This document shows, piece by piece, positions 53,770 through 64,000 of a DNA stretch of 64,000 nucleotides (its first letter is position 1; each line of letters opens with the position of its first letter). The notes beneath the pieces were generated by a model, which was not told where the DNA came from, ran no database searches, and saw only the letters and a program-made list of their open reading frames with translations. The stretch lies in assembly GCA_963575745.1 (NCBI GenBank), contig CAUYUJ010020615.1, positions 1,350,236 to 1,414,235 of the forward strand, given 5' to 3'. A program made the position numbers and the translations under genes. This DNA is from Prorocentrum cordatum (lineage: Eukaryota > Sar > Dinophyceae > Prorocentrales > Prorocentraceae).

Positions 53770-54060
53770 TCAACTATTTCCCCCTAGATCTGATAAAACA
53801 TACGCCAAGCTGGAATGATTCGCATCAACTGATCCTCTATTCCAACCGCGTCGAAGCTCCACCACAAGGATATCACCGTGTATCTGTTTGCATTCAGGAG
53901 CAATATCGACAGCCTGCCAATGCGGTCAAACATGCTGCTCACTAGTAGGCCCGACTTCAAAATCATATCTGCCCTCTGAGCTCAGGTTGTTTAAGACGTT
54001 TCCTCTTCCATCCAGGGGTATTTTAAAAGGACGGTTGAGGTGCCAGCAGATCCCACCTGC
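53770..54060 (-). pseudogene. Decayed coding fragment, unrecognised
   Basis: The minus-strand frame reads AGGICWHLNRPFKIPLDGRG, NVLNNLSSEGRYDFEVGPTS, EQHV, then TGA at 53928-53926, and in the same phase PHWQAVDIAPECKQIHGDIL and VVELRRGWNRGSVDANHSSL up to TGA at 53772-53770. Sequence on both sides of the internal stop looks equally protein-like, so one nonsense change in a former exon is the simplest reading. I do not recognise the family, and with no second genome to compare this remains tentative. The region is AT-richer than its surroundings and free of the dispersed repeats. Confidence 0.28.
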
Positions 54061-54324
54061 CTTCTGGGCGCAGGTGGTCGACCGACTGGTTTGACACATC
54101 AACGGCTGCTGCCTTTTCGCCTTACCGTTTCCGATGGGACTTCGAAACCTCCACATGGCTCCAAAATTGGCCAAGAAAGCTCCGCCTATTGATTCCCAGT
54201 GGCTGGCGCACCTGGCGCGGCTGGAGCACGTGGAACACTGGGCGCACGTGGAACACGTGCTGCACCTGGCGCGCCTGGCACGCTTGGGTCTCCCGGGTTT
54301 GGTGCATTTGGAACCCGTGGCGTC

Positions 54325-54960
54325 TGCGGCGTTCTTACGCGATATGCTGACTCCCGGTGTTACGTATATGTTGGGAGGGCGGGTGGGAGTGAGCAAGACG
54401 GCTTGCGGGCGGGTGGGCAGCTTGACCCCTCCCCCTACCCTCTCCCCCTGGGTCTGGACACGGGCACTCGCTGCTAGTCAGAGCGTCCAGGATGGCCTCA
54501 ACGAGAACGCAATGAAACAAGCTTTGCTTTGGGGGCCATGCTCGCCTCCTGGGGGCCGCGATCGCCTCCAAAATGGCCAAAAGACGACCCACAAAGCTTC
54601 CAAAGGGCGCGACGGGGACCCTTAGAGGAGCCCAAGATAGTTACCCCAAGAGGCCCCTACGAAGCCCCCAAGAGTCCCACAGGAGGGACCCCCTCCAAAA
54701 GCGGCCCCGACGAGGCCGCACGAAGCCCCCTCAGAGGCACGCAGCACGCTCCAAAGAGGCCCCCCAGGAGACCGCAAAAAAGGCCCCGAAACGCCCCCAA
54801 GAGACCTGCAAGAGTTCGGGGCAGCTCCGCTGGGCATCGTGACTGGATGGGCTGCCAGGGATGCGCGCGGCAATACCACAGACTGCGCGACAGCGAGCAC
54901 TCTGGAAAGGACGAAGGTCCGAGAGGAACTCGCACGGCCCCCGGGGCGCCATCCGCGTCA
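54325..54960. repeat. ~630 bp dispersed repeat, copy 2
   Basis: TGTTGGGAGGGCGGGTGGGAG, CTTGACCCCTCCCCC, TCTCCCCCTGGGTCTGG, GAGCGTCCAGGATGG, AAGCTTC, a CCCAAGAGGCCCC-rich middle and CCGCTGGGCATCGTGACTGGAT correspond to 31235-31870. Confidence 0.7.
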
Positions 54961-55099
54961 ATGTGGTCCCCAGGGCTCCAGACGGGCTCCTCTGACATCC
55001 CCAAAGGCTCCCAGGAGACCGCCAAACGGAACTCCGAACTCCCAAACGGCTCCCGAGAGGCTCACATCCTAGAAGCCCATGGTATTCCTACCCATGCGC

Positions 55100-55780
55100 C
55101 CACCTAATATTGCACCCCACAACCCAGGCACAGTTGCAGAATAAGCCAGAGGTCGCTGAATAAGCCTCCTAATGTAACGCAACCGAGCTTGCCTTGGGAC
55201 GGCTGGTGTTGTTCTCGCATATTGCCTCGACTACTTCGGTCATTCGCTTGCGTCGCTCGCTCGCTATCTGCATCGTCTGCGTACTTGCCCTTTTGCTTAC
55301 GTGACTCCTTGTTGCGTCATTGCTTCTTTGCCTGCTTTCAATCGTCGCTGCTTGGACGCGGCCTCGCAACCGTCCTTCCACGACTCCATGCCCACAATGT
55401 TGTTTGCATGGCGGCCTTGTTCTTGCTCGGCTGATCGCATGTATCGGCACTGTGTGCGGACTTGCCTGATTGATCGGCGCCGCTGTTGCGATATCTGTTT
55501 GCTTGCTCTTGCTTGCGGTGCTCCATGTTGCTAACTTCAGATAATGTTTCGGATCGGCAATGGTAGATATGGTATGAATGTTTATCTGCTGGTCAAATGG
55601 AGAGCTCAACTGATATGCAAAACCACCCGGATATGATATGGCTCATGGTCCCTTCGTCTCTGTACGCGTGGGTGTCGAATGTCAGCCTCTCAACAGTTGC
55701 GCCAATTCACAGGCAGACTTGGACGCCTGAGAAGGACGCAGCAAACACTGGGACGATGTTAAACCACGATGTTGTTCAAA
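55100..55780. other. No supportable gene
   Basis: A lower-GC interval with open frames on both strands (for example 55169-55609 minus, and 55597 onwards plus). None shows a known motif, and the plus frame runs into a dispersed repeat at 55785. Confidence 0.35.
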
Positions 55781-55784
55781 GCCG

Positions 55785-56215
55785 AAAGCGACCGCTGTTG
55801 GGCCTGCGCTTCTCAACTACAAAGGCGGACGACGCCCGTAAAGATACCGAGAACGAACCGCTTTCAAGTTGGACGAGATCCGCGTGCTGGTCGTCGTCCT
55901 CATTCCTTCTGTCCGCACTTGTGTGCCTTCCTCAACTGATCCGAGGCCCGAATGGAGCCGGGAGCCGATGCTCCATGGAGGTCATGGATGTGTGCATCGT
56001 TGAGGCCTCCGGGGCCTGTAACTTGCAACATCCACTGCCTCCTGGGACCCTGGGATCATGGAACATCGCTTCCCCAGGCTGTGGATGTGTGCAAGCTCTG
56101 ACCTCAGAGCAGACCCATGAAAGTCCCCCCTGCGTGCCGCCCAGCCTGCATCATGACAGGCACCATCTGGGGAGGCGGAGGGCGGCGCGCGCGGAAGTCG
56201 CAGCGGAGCCCCGCC
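55785..56215. repeat. GCTGTTGGGC dispersed repeat, diverged
   Basis: GCGACCGCTGTTGGGCCTGCG at 55789 and CCTGCATCATGACAGGCACC at 56142 match 40075 and 40280. The CTTCTGTCCGC phrase lies between, as at 40200. Confidence 0.5.
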
Positions 56216-56706
56216 ACTCGACCGCATTCTACTGCCTGGATGCCCTCTTCGACTGCTCTTCGGGCGCGCGAACGCGCGGCGAGTGCGAGTAGACTGCGCG
56301 TGGGGCAAAGGCGAGCTGCTTCGACCTGCCACCTAAGCTTTTCGCTCGACCCTCACCCGTCTCACCTCCTACGCCCGTCGACCGATTATTCTAGCTCCGC
56401 CTGGCCTCCACCCGACGACCTCCGCCAAAGCCTCCCCGCACGGCCAGGACAATAGCCCCTCATTCTAACGCCAGCAGGGAGAGTCGGCCACACTTTCAGA
56501 AGAAGACAGATCCCTGGGATCTCCAAGGGCCATCCGTCCGTGAGAGCACACGGGCGGGCATGGCTGAGCTGGAATTTCTAAAGATCTCCTCAAGGGCTGG
56601 AATCCTGGATGCAAACGCCCATCCCTGAAAACATGCCCCCATTCTCCCGAAAAGGTTACAAGGTATGATATGAACCGAACCCGCCAATTGATGGGCCGTC
56701 ACCTGA

Positions 56707-56890
56707 TCAAATAACAGTTCTCGTCGCCACGGTGCGATCCACTTCGAGGTCTCTGGCAAAGCGAATGTCGTGAGAAACTTGGGAAATATCAGTATCGGTA
56801 TCTGCGCCAATCTTCCTGCGGAATTCAGCCGTCGATTGTCGAACCGCGTTATAGATAGTGATGCCCTGCGAATTGTGCCACCCTGCACCC
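56707..56890 (-). CDS. Candidate exon next to a trinucleotide array, unrecognised
   Basis: The minus-strand frame reads GAGWHNSQGITIYNAVRQS, TAEFRRKIGADTDTDISQVS and HDIRFARDLEVDRTVATRTV before TGA. The start of this natural-looking stretch coincides with the end of the (TAC)n array, so the array could be intronic. A second frame further downstream (to 56496) has mixed composition and may belong to the same gene. I do not recognise the domain. Confidence 0.25.
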
Positions 56891-56899
56891 GTATTGAAA

Positions 56900-56976
56900 A
56901 TACTGCTACTACTACTACTACTACTGCTACTACTACTACTACTACTACTACTGACTACTACTGCTACTACACCCTG

Positions 56977-57068
<92 letters not shown>

Positions 57069-57069
57069 G

Positions 57070-57150
<81 letters not shown>

Positions 57151-57288
57151 GACTACTACTACTACTACTACTACTGCTACTACTACTACTACTACTACTA
57201 CTACGGCTACTACACTACTACGACTACTACGACTGCTACTACTACTACTACTACTACTGCTACTGCTACTGCTACTGCTACACTACTG

Positions 57289-57370
<82 letters not shown>

Positions 57371-57561
57371 AATTACTACAACAACTACTAAAACTACTAC
57401 TGCTACTACGACGACGACGACGAAGACGACGACGACAACGACGACGACGACGACGACGGCGACGACGACTACTACTACTACTACTGCTACTACTGCTATT
57501 ACTACAACGACTACTACTACTACTACTACCGCCACCACCACAACCACCACCACTACGACTG

Positions 57562-57653
<92 letters not shown>

Positions 57654-57680
57654 GCTACTACTACTACCACCGCCACCACC

Positions 57681-57716
<36 letters not shown>

Positions 57717-57769
57717 GCTACTACTACTACTACTACTACTGCTACTACTACTACTACTACTACTACTAT

Positions 57770-57802
<33 letters not shown>

Positions 57803-57852
57803 CACTACTATTACTACTACTACAGCTACGACTACGGCTACGACGACGACTT

Positions 57853-57884
<32 letters not shown>

Positions 57885-57953
57885 GCTACTACTACTACTA
57901 CGGCTACGGCTACGGCTACGACTACGACGACTACGACTACGACTACGACTACG

Positions 57954-58003
<50 letters not shown>

Positions 58004-58010
58004 CACAACA

Positions 58011-58056
<46 letters not shown>

Positions 58057-58070
58057 ATAATAATAATGCT
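56900..58070. repeat. (TAC)n / (ACG)n compound array, ~1.17 kb
   Basis: TAC/ACT repeats interrupted by ACG blocks (57408-57470, 57826-57850, 57900-57955), CCACCA blocks (57531-57555, 57666-57690) and GCTACTGCTACT. Poly-Ser, poly-Val and poly-Thr frames are artefacts. Confidence 0.98.
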
Positions 58071-58384
58071 ACACATTATTAGAAACAATAATTATAAGAA
58101 TCCAAGCTAGCATCGCGATTACAACATCGACGTCTGCGACTGCTACTACTACTGGTACTGCTCCGACTCCGAATGCTACGACTAATACTACTGCTCATAC
58201 GACTACCACCGCGGCAACGATTGGCATTAGTCATGCTTCACCGTTTTGGTAACATTTCCCCCATTGTTACGCACGTTGCAACTCCATTGCAACATTTAGC
58301 CAATGCTCGAATGAGATTGTCACAGGAGCATGGCACCTAAACGGCTGTCATACCTAGTCAAAATTCAAAACGAGACGGTCCAAA

Positions 58385-59370
58385 AAGAAAACTAGATTAC
58401 TTCAATACGAAACCTATACAGTCCCCGTGTGGGCAAACCAGCACAGGCCTCATTGGAAACCTGAACAACTTCCACCTGGGACCAATACGCACCTCACGCG
58501 GCATCTAGCTACAGTTCAACTGGCAGCTCTCAAAGGGACAGCGCGCCTACCAAATGAGCACAGTACTTGTATCATGCGATGTCTGGTCGGTCCCCGTGCG
58601 GTGAATGTAAAACTTTCCACAGGACAGCACTACAATTCCCATGTGGATAATAAACAACTTACGAATGAAAACTCTATGCTCCTCATGTGGAAGGTCTACA
58701 CTTCCTATTTGAAGCAAGTGCAATATAGTGTGGCGCCAGTGCGTCCCCCATACGACAACTAGGCACTACCCCTGTGAACACCAGCACAACCCAACGCGAA
58801 ATCAGAACAATTACCAGGTCCCAAACTCACTGCTCTCACATGACACCTGCACACGTATACTTCGATGCCTCTACATTTCGGCGCTTCAACTATACGCGTC
58901 TCACTTGCACCTTACAACTGCAACGAGGAATTTACCGTTGTTCGACAATTTGCATGTGGACACAAGCCGGGCCAACACTGATCTTCAAGTTGACAACCCT
59001 TGGATAGACACTATACAACTCTCGTGAGCAAGAAACGTACACCTATCGTATGTAAGTTCCACTGTTCACCCACATGGATGCGCACACTTCAAATTTCGCA
59101 TCTGACAACTAAGCACGTTCCAAATGCCAGTGGCTCAATATAATATGACACATCTGATTTTGTCAACAAGAACATGCGCTTCTCACTGGGATGATCTGCA
59201 AATTTCATGTGAAACGTACAAGTCTCTGGCGACCGCTCGCACTTCTCATAGTCCCTGTATTCAATTCGCTTACGAACCTACGCAACTCCCAAATGAAAGT
59301 TGCACAATATCCAAATGAAGACGACCTAATACGAACTATATACACCTTACGTGTGGGGAACTGCAGAATT
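58385..59370. repeat. 23 bp degenerate minisatellite, about 40 units
   Basis: Successive 23-mers share a loose pattern, roughly ACAACTTCCCATGTGGAAAC + three bases. Examples start at 58631, 58654, 58677 and 58700 with exact 23 bp spacing (TACAATTCCCATGTGG, ACAACTTACGAATGAA, TGCTCCTCATGTGGAA, ACTTCCTATTTGAAGC). The phase holds for hundreds of bases with few indels although units are strongly diverged. Confidence 0.8.
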
Positions 59371-60072
59371 CCAGGGATTCTGGTGACTTCTCAAAAACGC
59401 TCCGCAATCACAATCCTAGCGTATGGCCCAAGATGGCGGATTGCAATTGGTACTCATCAACTTTGCGGTCCGTTGAGATGTGTCCCTGTCTGTTGTGGTT
59501 GGGACCCATGGTTTGCGATTGGTCCGTCATGCAGGCTTGCACCCGTGGCGGGGTAACGGTCACGTGCCAGGCGCGCCGCGAGGCGTCCCAAGGGCGGCCT
59601 GGTATTTGGCGAGTCGGAGCAGCTGGGGTGGGCCCCCCCCACCCCTTGTGGCGAGCAGGCCTCGACCAAGGGGGCACCTCGACCAAGCCTTCCAGCGAGC
59701 TGACCTGGGTGGAGTACGCTTTCAGCTGCGTCCGAGCAGCTGCACAGAGGCATCTGGCAGGCACTGCTGCTCGCGACCCGAGCTGTGGCACGGGAGCCGA
59801 ACTGACAAATTTCAAAGCACGAAGAGAATCGTTAACATACATATAGGAAGACAAGAACACTGCTGCAACGTCTATCCCGCAATTGACGCCCAAGCGCGCT
59901 GCTGACGAATCTGACGAACCCCCCATGACATTACAACGAAGGCCTACCCTTCCCCATCTTCACAACCATCGCGCCTTCCCACACAGACGCCCGCCCCAAC
60001 TGGATGCCGCCCCTCCTCATTCCTCCCCACCATCCCAGTCCCCATTTGGCAACCGTCGCTCTTCGTGCCTGC
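59371..60072. other. No supportable gene
   Basis: Open frames on both strands around 59410-59930 have mixed composition, but strands compete and no motif is recognisable. Confidence 0.35.
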
Positions 60073-60259
60073 CTTAAGGGGGGGAAGCCTCGATCTGGAA
60101 TCGGCGATACCTCGCCGACAGATCGGCGAAAGGCCCCCGATAGCGAAACCGTACGTTCTTGCGCAGGGCGGGCTGTCGGGCCCCTCTCGGCGATCCATGG
60201 GCAATGGCAAAAAGGGGTTGGGGAACGATGCATCCCCCCCGGATCGGGCCGGGCGAAAG
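60073..60259. mobile_element. Family A element abutting family B
   Basis: TTAAGGGGGGGAAGCCTCGATCTGG at the left (quoted in parts TTAAGGGGGGGAAGC and TCGATCTGG), AATCGGCGATACCTCGCCG, GATCGGCGAAAGGCCCCCG and GATGCATCCCCCC at the right. The last ~15 bp of the usual right end are missing where family B begins. Confidence 0.7.
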
Positions 60260-60438
60260 GGGGGGATAGCAAAGGGGGGGGGAGAATCAGCTCGCGTAGC
60301 TGATTTTCCTGGCGCCTCCCGGCGCCGGGAGGCGTATCGAGGAATGGGCCCGGCGGCGGGGCCGACCGAAACCAGCTGCATGCAGCAGATTTCGTAACCC
60401 CCCCTTTCCCTATCCCCCCCATTTCGTTCGGCCCCCCC
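60242..60438. mobile_element. Family B element, best TIRs and hairpins
   Basis: Left GGGCCGGGCGAAAGGGGGGG + ATAGC is mirrored by CCCTATCCCCCC..ATTTCGTTCGGCCC at the right. It contains AATCAGCT-CGCGT-AGCTGATT and a 22 bp perfect palindrome (arm CGCCTCCCGGC, 60312-60333). Confidence 0.85.
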
Positions 60439-61487
60439 CGAGCCCCTCACTTTGCCGTCTGGACTTCGGGTCATAACTCCGCTCTGCGGCAACCGTTCGG
60501 GAGGTCTCGCGCGCCCCGTTTGATTCACGCTCTCGGCGAGGCGCAGCTGCTGGAGAGAGCACACCGAGGCCGGGAAACCGCCGTGAACCGACGGACACGT
60601 CTGCGCGACTGGCCCGAAGTTGGGAACCCGAGAACCGACGAAAACGCCCGAAAACCTCGAACTTCGAACCGAAAACCTCGAGCCTTATCCCCCAAAAACG
60701 TTGCCCCTCTCAGATGGCGCCATCCGAACCCTACCTCCACGTTCTCCTGAATCGGTGGGAGTCTGGTGTGGGGTTCGTAATTCGCAATGTGTTCGCCAAG
60801 TTCCGAACCCTACCCCGCCGCCCATCGAGTTGCCTGAATCGGGAACCACGCGCATATACACTAAGATATCTGGGCCCTGTCCCATTGGGCTTCACAGAAA
60901 CGCCACGGGACAACGTACAGTGTTTGCTTTTCTGGCCGGCTCTCCCAAAAAACTACACTGTGCTTGGGCCGCCATTTGCCACGGAGTAGTGAACAAAGAT
61001 GACATAGCAGAGTGGACACACTCCTGGCCCCAATGAATCGATGACCAGCGAGGGTAGGATTCGGATTTCGCTGCCGACCTGCCCTCTCCGGCCAGGGGAC
61101 AGGACTCGGCTATACGCAAGAGTGACCCGACGCAAGAATGACCTTGGTGCGCGGCTTCAGGGGAAATGGCTGGGGCGAAGGGGCCAAAGCCAAGCGCGCA
61201 AGCCGCCGCTACCGCTTCGCGCGCAGCGCCCGGGTGGCCCCAGTGGGCCCGCACCAAGGGTCACTCCAGCGTGAGGTCACTCGAAGGACGCGCGGCGGGC
61301 TCGGCCGGCCTGCGTCCCGAACTTCGGGGAGGCGCCCATCGGGCTGCTGACCGGGACCTCTCGGGCGCCCCGCGAGCCGCTGCAGGCCCCGCGGCAGCCA
61401 CCCCGCACGGGGGGGGCGCCGATGCCCCGCGACCGCGCCCGATCTTCCGCTGGCCTCTGCAGCCTGGGCCGGCAAAATGGGAGCCGC
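60439..61487. other. No supportable gene
   Basis: Contains a GAAAACC/CGAACC short repeat (60590-60690) and the phrase CCCGAACTTCGGGGA with neighbours at 61316, shared with 44169. Frames at 60620-61036 (plus) and 60892-61257 (minus) are open, but strand and function cannot be decided. Confidence 0.4.
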
Positions 61488-61539
61488 ACATGATCCTGGG
61501 CCGAGGGCCCACGGGCCCCCCAAATGGGATGGGGGGGAC

Positions 61540-61571
<32 letters not shown>

Positions 61572-61599
61572 CGACGACGATGACGACGATGGCAACGAA

Positions 61600-61630
<31 letters not shown>

Positions 61631-61912
61631 GCGACAACGGCGACGACGACGACGACCTCGACGAAGTCGACGACGACGACGACGGCGGCGGCGGCGCCGA
61701 CATCTGGAGCCCTCCGACGACGACGACGGCGGCGGCGACGACGACGACCTCCGGAGCTCTCCTGGAGCACCACAGTACCACGCCACACACGCCACACTCA
61801 CAGCACCACACCACTCCCACAGTGGGGGGGGAGACCCATCGTGGTGGGGGGGGGCCGATGCCATCAGCATGGTTGGGGAGGGGGCCTGGACGTGGATCAT
61901 ATATACATCCTC
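61488..61912. repeat. Composite repeat with a trinucleotide core, reverse copy
   Basis: CCTGGGCCGAGGGCCCACGG, CCCAAATGGGATGGGGGG, an (ACG)n core (61535-61750), then CACACCACTCCCACAGTGG and GGATCATATATACATCC. These are the reverse-complement counterparts of 28972-29632, with a shorter core. Confidence 0.75.
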
Positions 61913-62062
61913 AGGCCCCAGCTTTTCTCTCGGAGTGAAAATGTGACAGCACCAACGGATCTAATTGGATCGGATTATATTTCTGTGTTGCGCGGTTCCA
62001 ATGTCCCACGTGTGAAAGCCCAGTGGATCCATTTATGTCCTTGAATGAACTTATTATACGAA

Positions 62063-62210
62063 ACCCGCCGGCCCCCTTGTGGGGCCACCTGGCTGCAGGA
62101 CCAGGCTTTGCGGTTCCCTGCGCCAGTTCCAGTTTCCACTGTTACAATTCTGCTTCGTGTTGCTTGTCGTTCCTTGTTGTAGACCGCGCGAGGGGGGGGA
62201 GCCGAAAACC
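62063..62210. repeat. Dispersed repeat paired with 17418-17590
   Basis: GGCCCCCTTGTGGGGCCACC, TTCCAGTTTCCACTGTTAC and GTTGTAGACCGCGCGAGGG follow the order seen at 17418. Confidence 0.7.
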
Positions 62211-62244
62211 TCCTAGGGGTCTCAGAATTTCTGGGGGGGTCGAA

Positions 62245-62370
62245 ATTGACACCCCTCACGCAGATCGGTGGGGTCAGGGTCCAAAAACAAATAGGATTTG
62301 TAACATTTCTGCAATTCGGCGGCACCCCTTACGTAGATCGGCGGGGTCAGGGTACAAAAACATGATCGAC
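62245..62370. repeat. 73 bp tandem pair
   Basis: CACCCCTCACGCAGATCGGTG at 62250 recurs at 62323 as CACCCCTTACGTAGATCGGCG. Both are followed by GGGTCAGGGTCCAAAAACA or its near twin. Confidence 0.85.
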
Positions 62371-62459
62371 CCACGAACCCGGAAAGGAATCTAGAAATGT
62401 AAGACATGGCAACGTTTCAAAGACACCTGATTTGGCGACGGGCAAATGCAATGGTTAGT

Positions 62460-63930
62460 GTATCGATCTTGATGTACCGTGCCGAGGGCTGTGCTGAACA
62501 AAGCCGTGCTAAATTGCGATGTGCCATGCCGCGATTGTGCTCTATAGCGTTTTGGATCGAGTCCTGGTTTGCATCCGAGTCCTGACCGAATTGATCTGGA
62601 TCTTAAGCTCGAGCTGCCTGAGCAAATGACTAGTAGCTGCCCCAGAGCTGATTGACAGGGGGACATGCCAGGATGACGCGCCGCGAAACGTTCCAAGGGA
62701 CGCGCCAAGCGACGTGCCAGGGGACGTGCCACGGGGACGCGCCACGCGACGTGCGAGGGGGACTCGCCAGGGGGACTCGCCACGGAACGTGCCAAGGAAC
62801 GTGCCAAGTTGCAACGCTGAGTGAGTGTATCGATCTTGATGTACCGTGCCGAGGTCTGTGCTGTGCTGCGCCGTGCTGAACTGCGATACATGCCCGGAGG
62901 ACGCGCCGCGGAACGTCCCAAGGGACGCGCCAAGCGACGTGCCAGGGCACGTGCCACGGGGACGCACCGCGGGACGTGCCGAGGGAACGCGCTACGGAAC
63001 GTGCCAATGGACGTGCCACGGGACGTGCCAAGGGACGCGCCGCGCGACGTGCCAGCGGGACTCGCCACGGGACGCGCCACGGAACGTGCCAAAGAACGTG
63101 CCAAAGAACGTGCCAAAAAACGTGCCAAAAAACGTGCCAAATTACAATGCCGGGTGCATCGATCTTGATGTACCGTGCCGAAGGCTGTGCTGTGCTGCGC
63201 CGTGCTGAACTACGATGTGCCATGCCGCGATTGTGCTCGAGAGTGTTGTGTATCGAATCTTCATTTGCATCCGAGTCCTAACCGAACTGATCTGGATCTT
63301 AAGCTCGAGCTGCCTGAGCACATAGTAGCTGCCCCAGAGCTAATTCACAGGGGGGGCATGCTAGGAAGACGCGCCGCGGAAAGTTCCAAGGGACGCGCCA
63401 AGCGACGTGCCAAGGGACGTGCCATGGGGACGCACCGCGGGACGTGCCAAGGGGACGCGCTACGGAACGTGCCAATGGACGTGCCACGGGACGTGCCAGG
63501 GGACGCGCCGCGCGACGTGCCAGGGGGACTCGCCACAGGACGCGCCACGGAACGTGCCAAATAACGTGCCAGGTTGCAATGCTGAATGAATGCATCGATC
63601 TCGACGTACCGTGCCGAGGGCTGTGCTGTGCTGCGCTGCGCCGTGCTAAACTGCGATGTGCCATGCCGCGATTGTGCTCTATAGTGTTCTGGATCGAGTC
63701 CTCCGTTGCATCCGAGTCCTGACCGAACTGATGTGGATCTTAAGCTCGAGCTGCCTGAGCACATAGTCCACATAGTAGCTTCCCCAGAACTAAATGACAA
63801 GGGAACATGCCAGGAAGACGCGCCGCGGAACGTTCCAAGGGACGCGCCAAGCGACGTGCCAGGGGGCGTGCCACGGGAACGCACCGCGGGACGTGCCAAG
63901 GAGACGCGCTACAGAACGTGCTGGGGACAA
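62460..63930. repeat. Higher-order repeat: ~435 bp units containing an 11 bp array
   Basis: GATCTTGATGTACCGTGCCG starts units at 62465, 62829, 63160 and 63596 (as GATCTCGACGTACCGTGCCG). A full unit has a GCTGTGCTGTGCTGCGC part, GATGTGCCATGCCGCGATTG, GATCTTAAGCTCGAGCTGCC, then many 11 bp motifs (GACGTGCCACG, GGACGCGCCAA). The second unit lacks the ~200 bp middle part. The array continues nearly to the end of the window. Confidence 0.85.
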
Positions 63931-64000
63931 GCGTCGTGCTGGTGGCCTTGACACGTAAAAATACGTGGCTCCAGCTCGGGACAATCATATTAGAGATCGC

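Overview
The window looks like a GC-rich, repeat-dense piece of a eukaryotic nuclear genome, most likely from a unicellular or algal lineage, which I cannot place further. I see no bacterial-style operon, no run of adjacent real genes with ribosome-binding sites, no rRNA, no tRNA that I trust and no CRISPR array. Open frames are numerous on both strands and in several frames at once. This follows from GC-rich, stop-poor DNA and from tandem repeats whose period is a multiple of three, so frame length here is not evidence of a gene.

Most of the window is made of three kinds of repeat. (1) Tandem arrays: a ~380-411 bp satellite (1-2092); minisatellites with units of ~82, ~75, 42, ~10, 141, 66, 18 and 23 bp; a higher-order array of ~435 bp units built on an 11 bp motif (62460-63930); and long trinucleotide tracts (50980-51710, 56900-58070). 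(2) Short dispersed elements of about 60-210 bp, many with terminal inverted repeats (TIRs) and no coding capacity, i.e. MITE-like. I call the families A to H; each has two to seven copies here. (3) Larger duplications: a 772 bp block at 10566-11337 repeated almost unchanged at 16027-16798, and older 150-650 bp pairs shared between distant parts of the window. Several elements are nested, and the uninterrupted target is sometimes present elsewhere in the window.

Trustworthy coding sequence is sparse. The best case is a minus-strand relic at 41629-42852 that resembles a eukaryotic papain/C39-like cysteine-peptidase-type protein. It is broken by one in-frame TAG, at least one frameshift, and GT and AT microsatellites. 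A second decayed minus-strand gene seems to lie at 18261-19092. Weaker gene-like pieces are at 53770-54060, 25176-25735, 23847-24905, 56707-56890, 36757-37020, 37152-37363 and 28374-28745. No metabolic or defence system can be assembled from them.

The most unusual content is the crowd of small TIR elements whose G-rich ends resemble one another. This suggests one mobilising machinery acting on several non-autonomous families, with no autonomous partner in the window.
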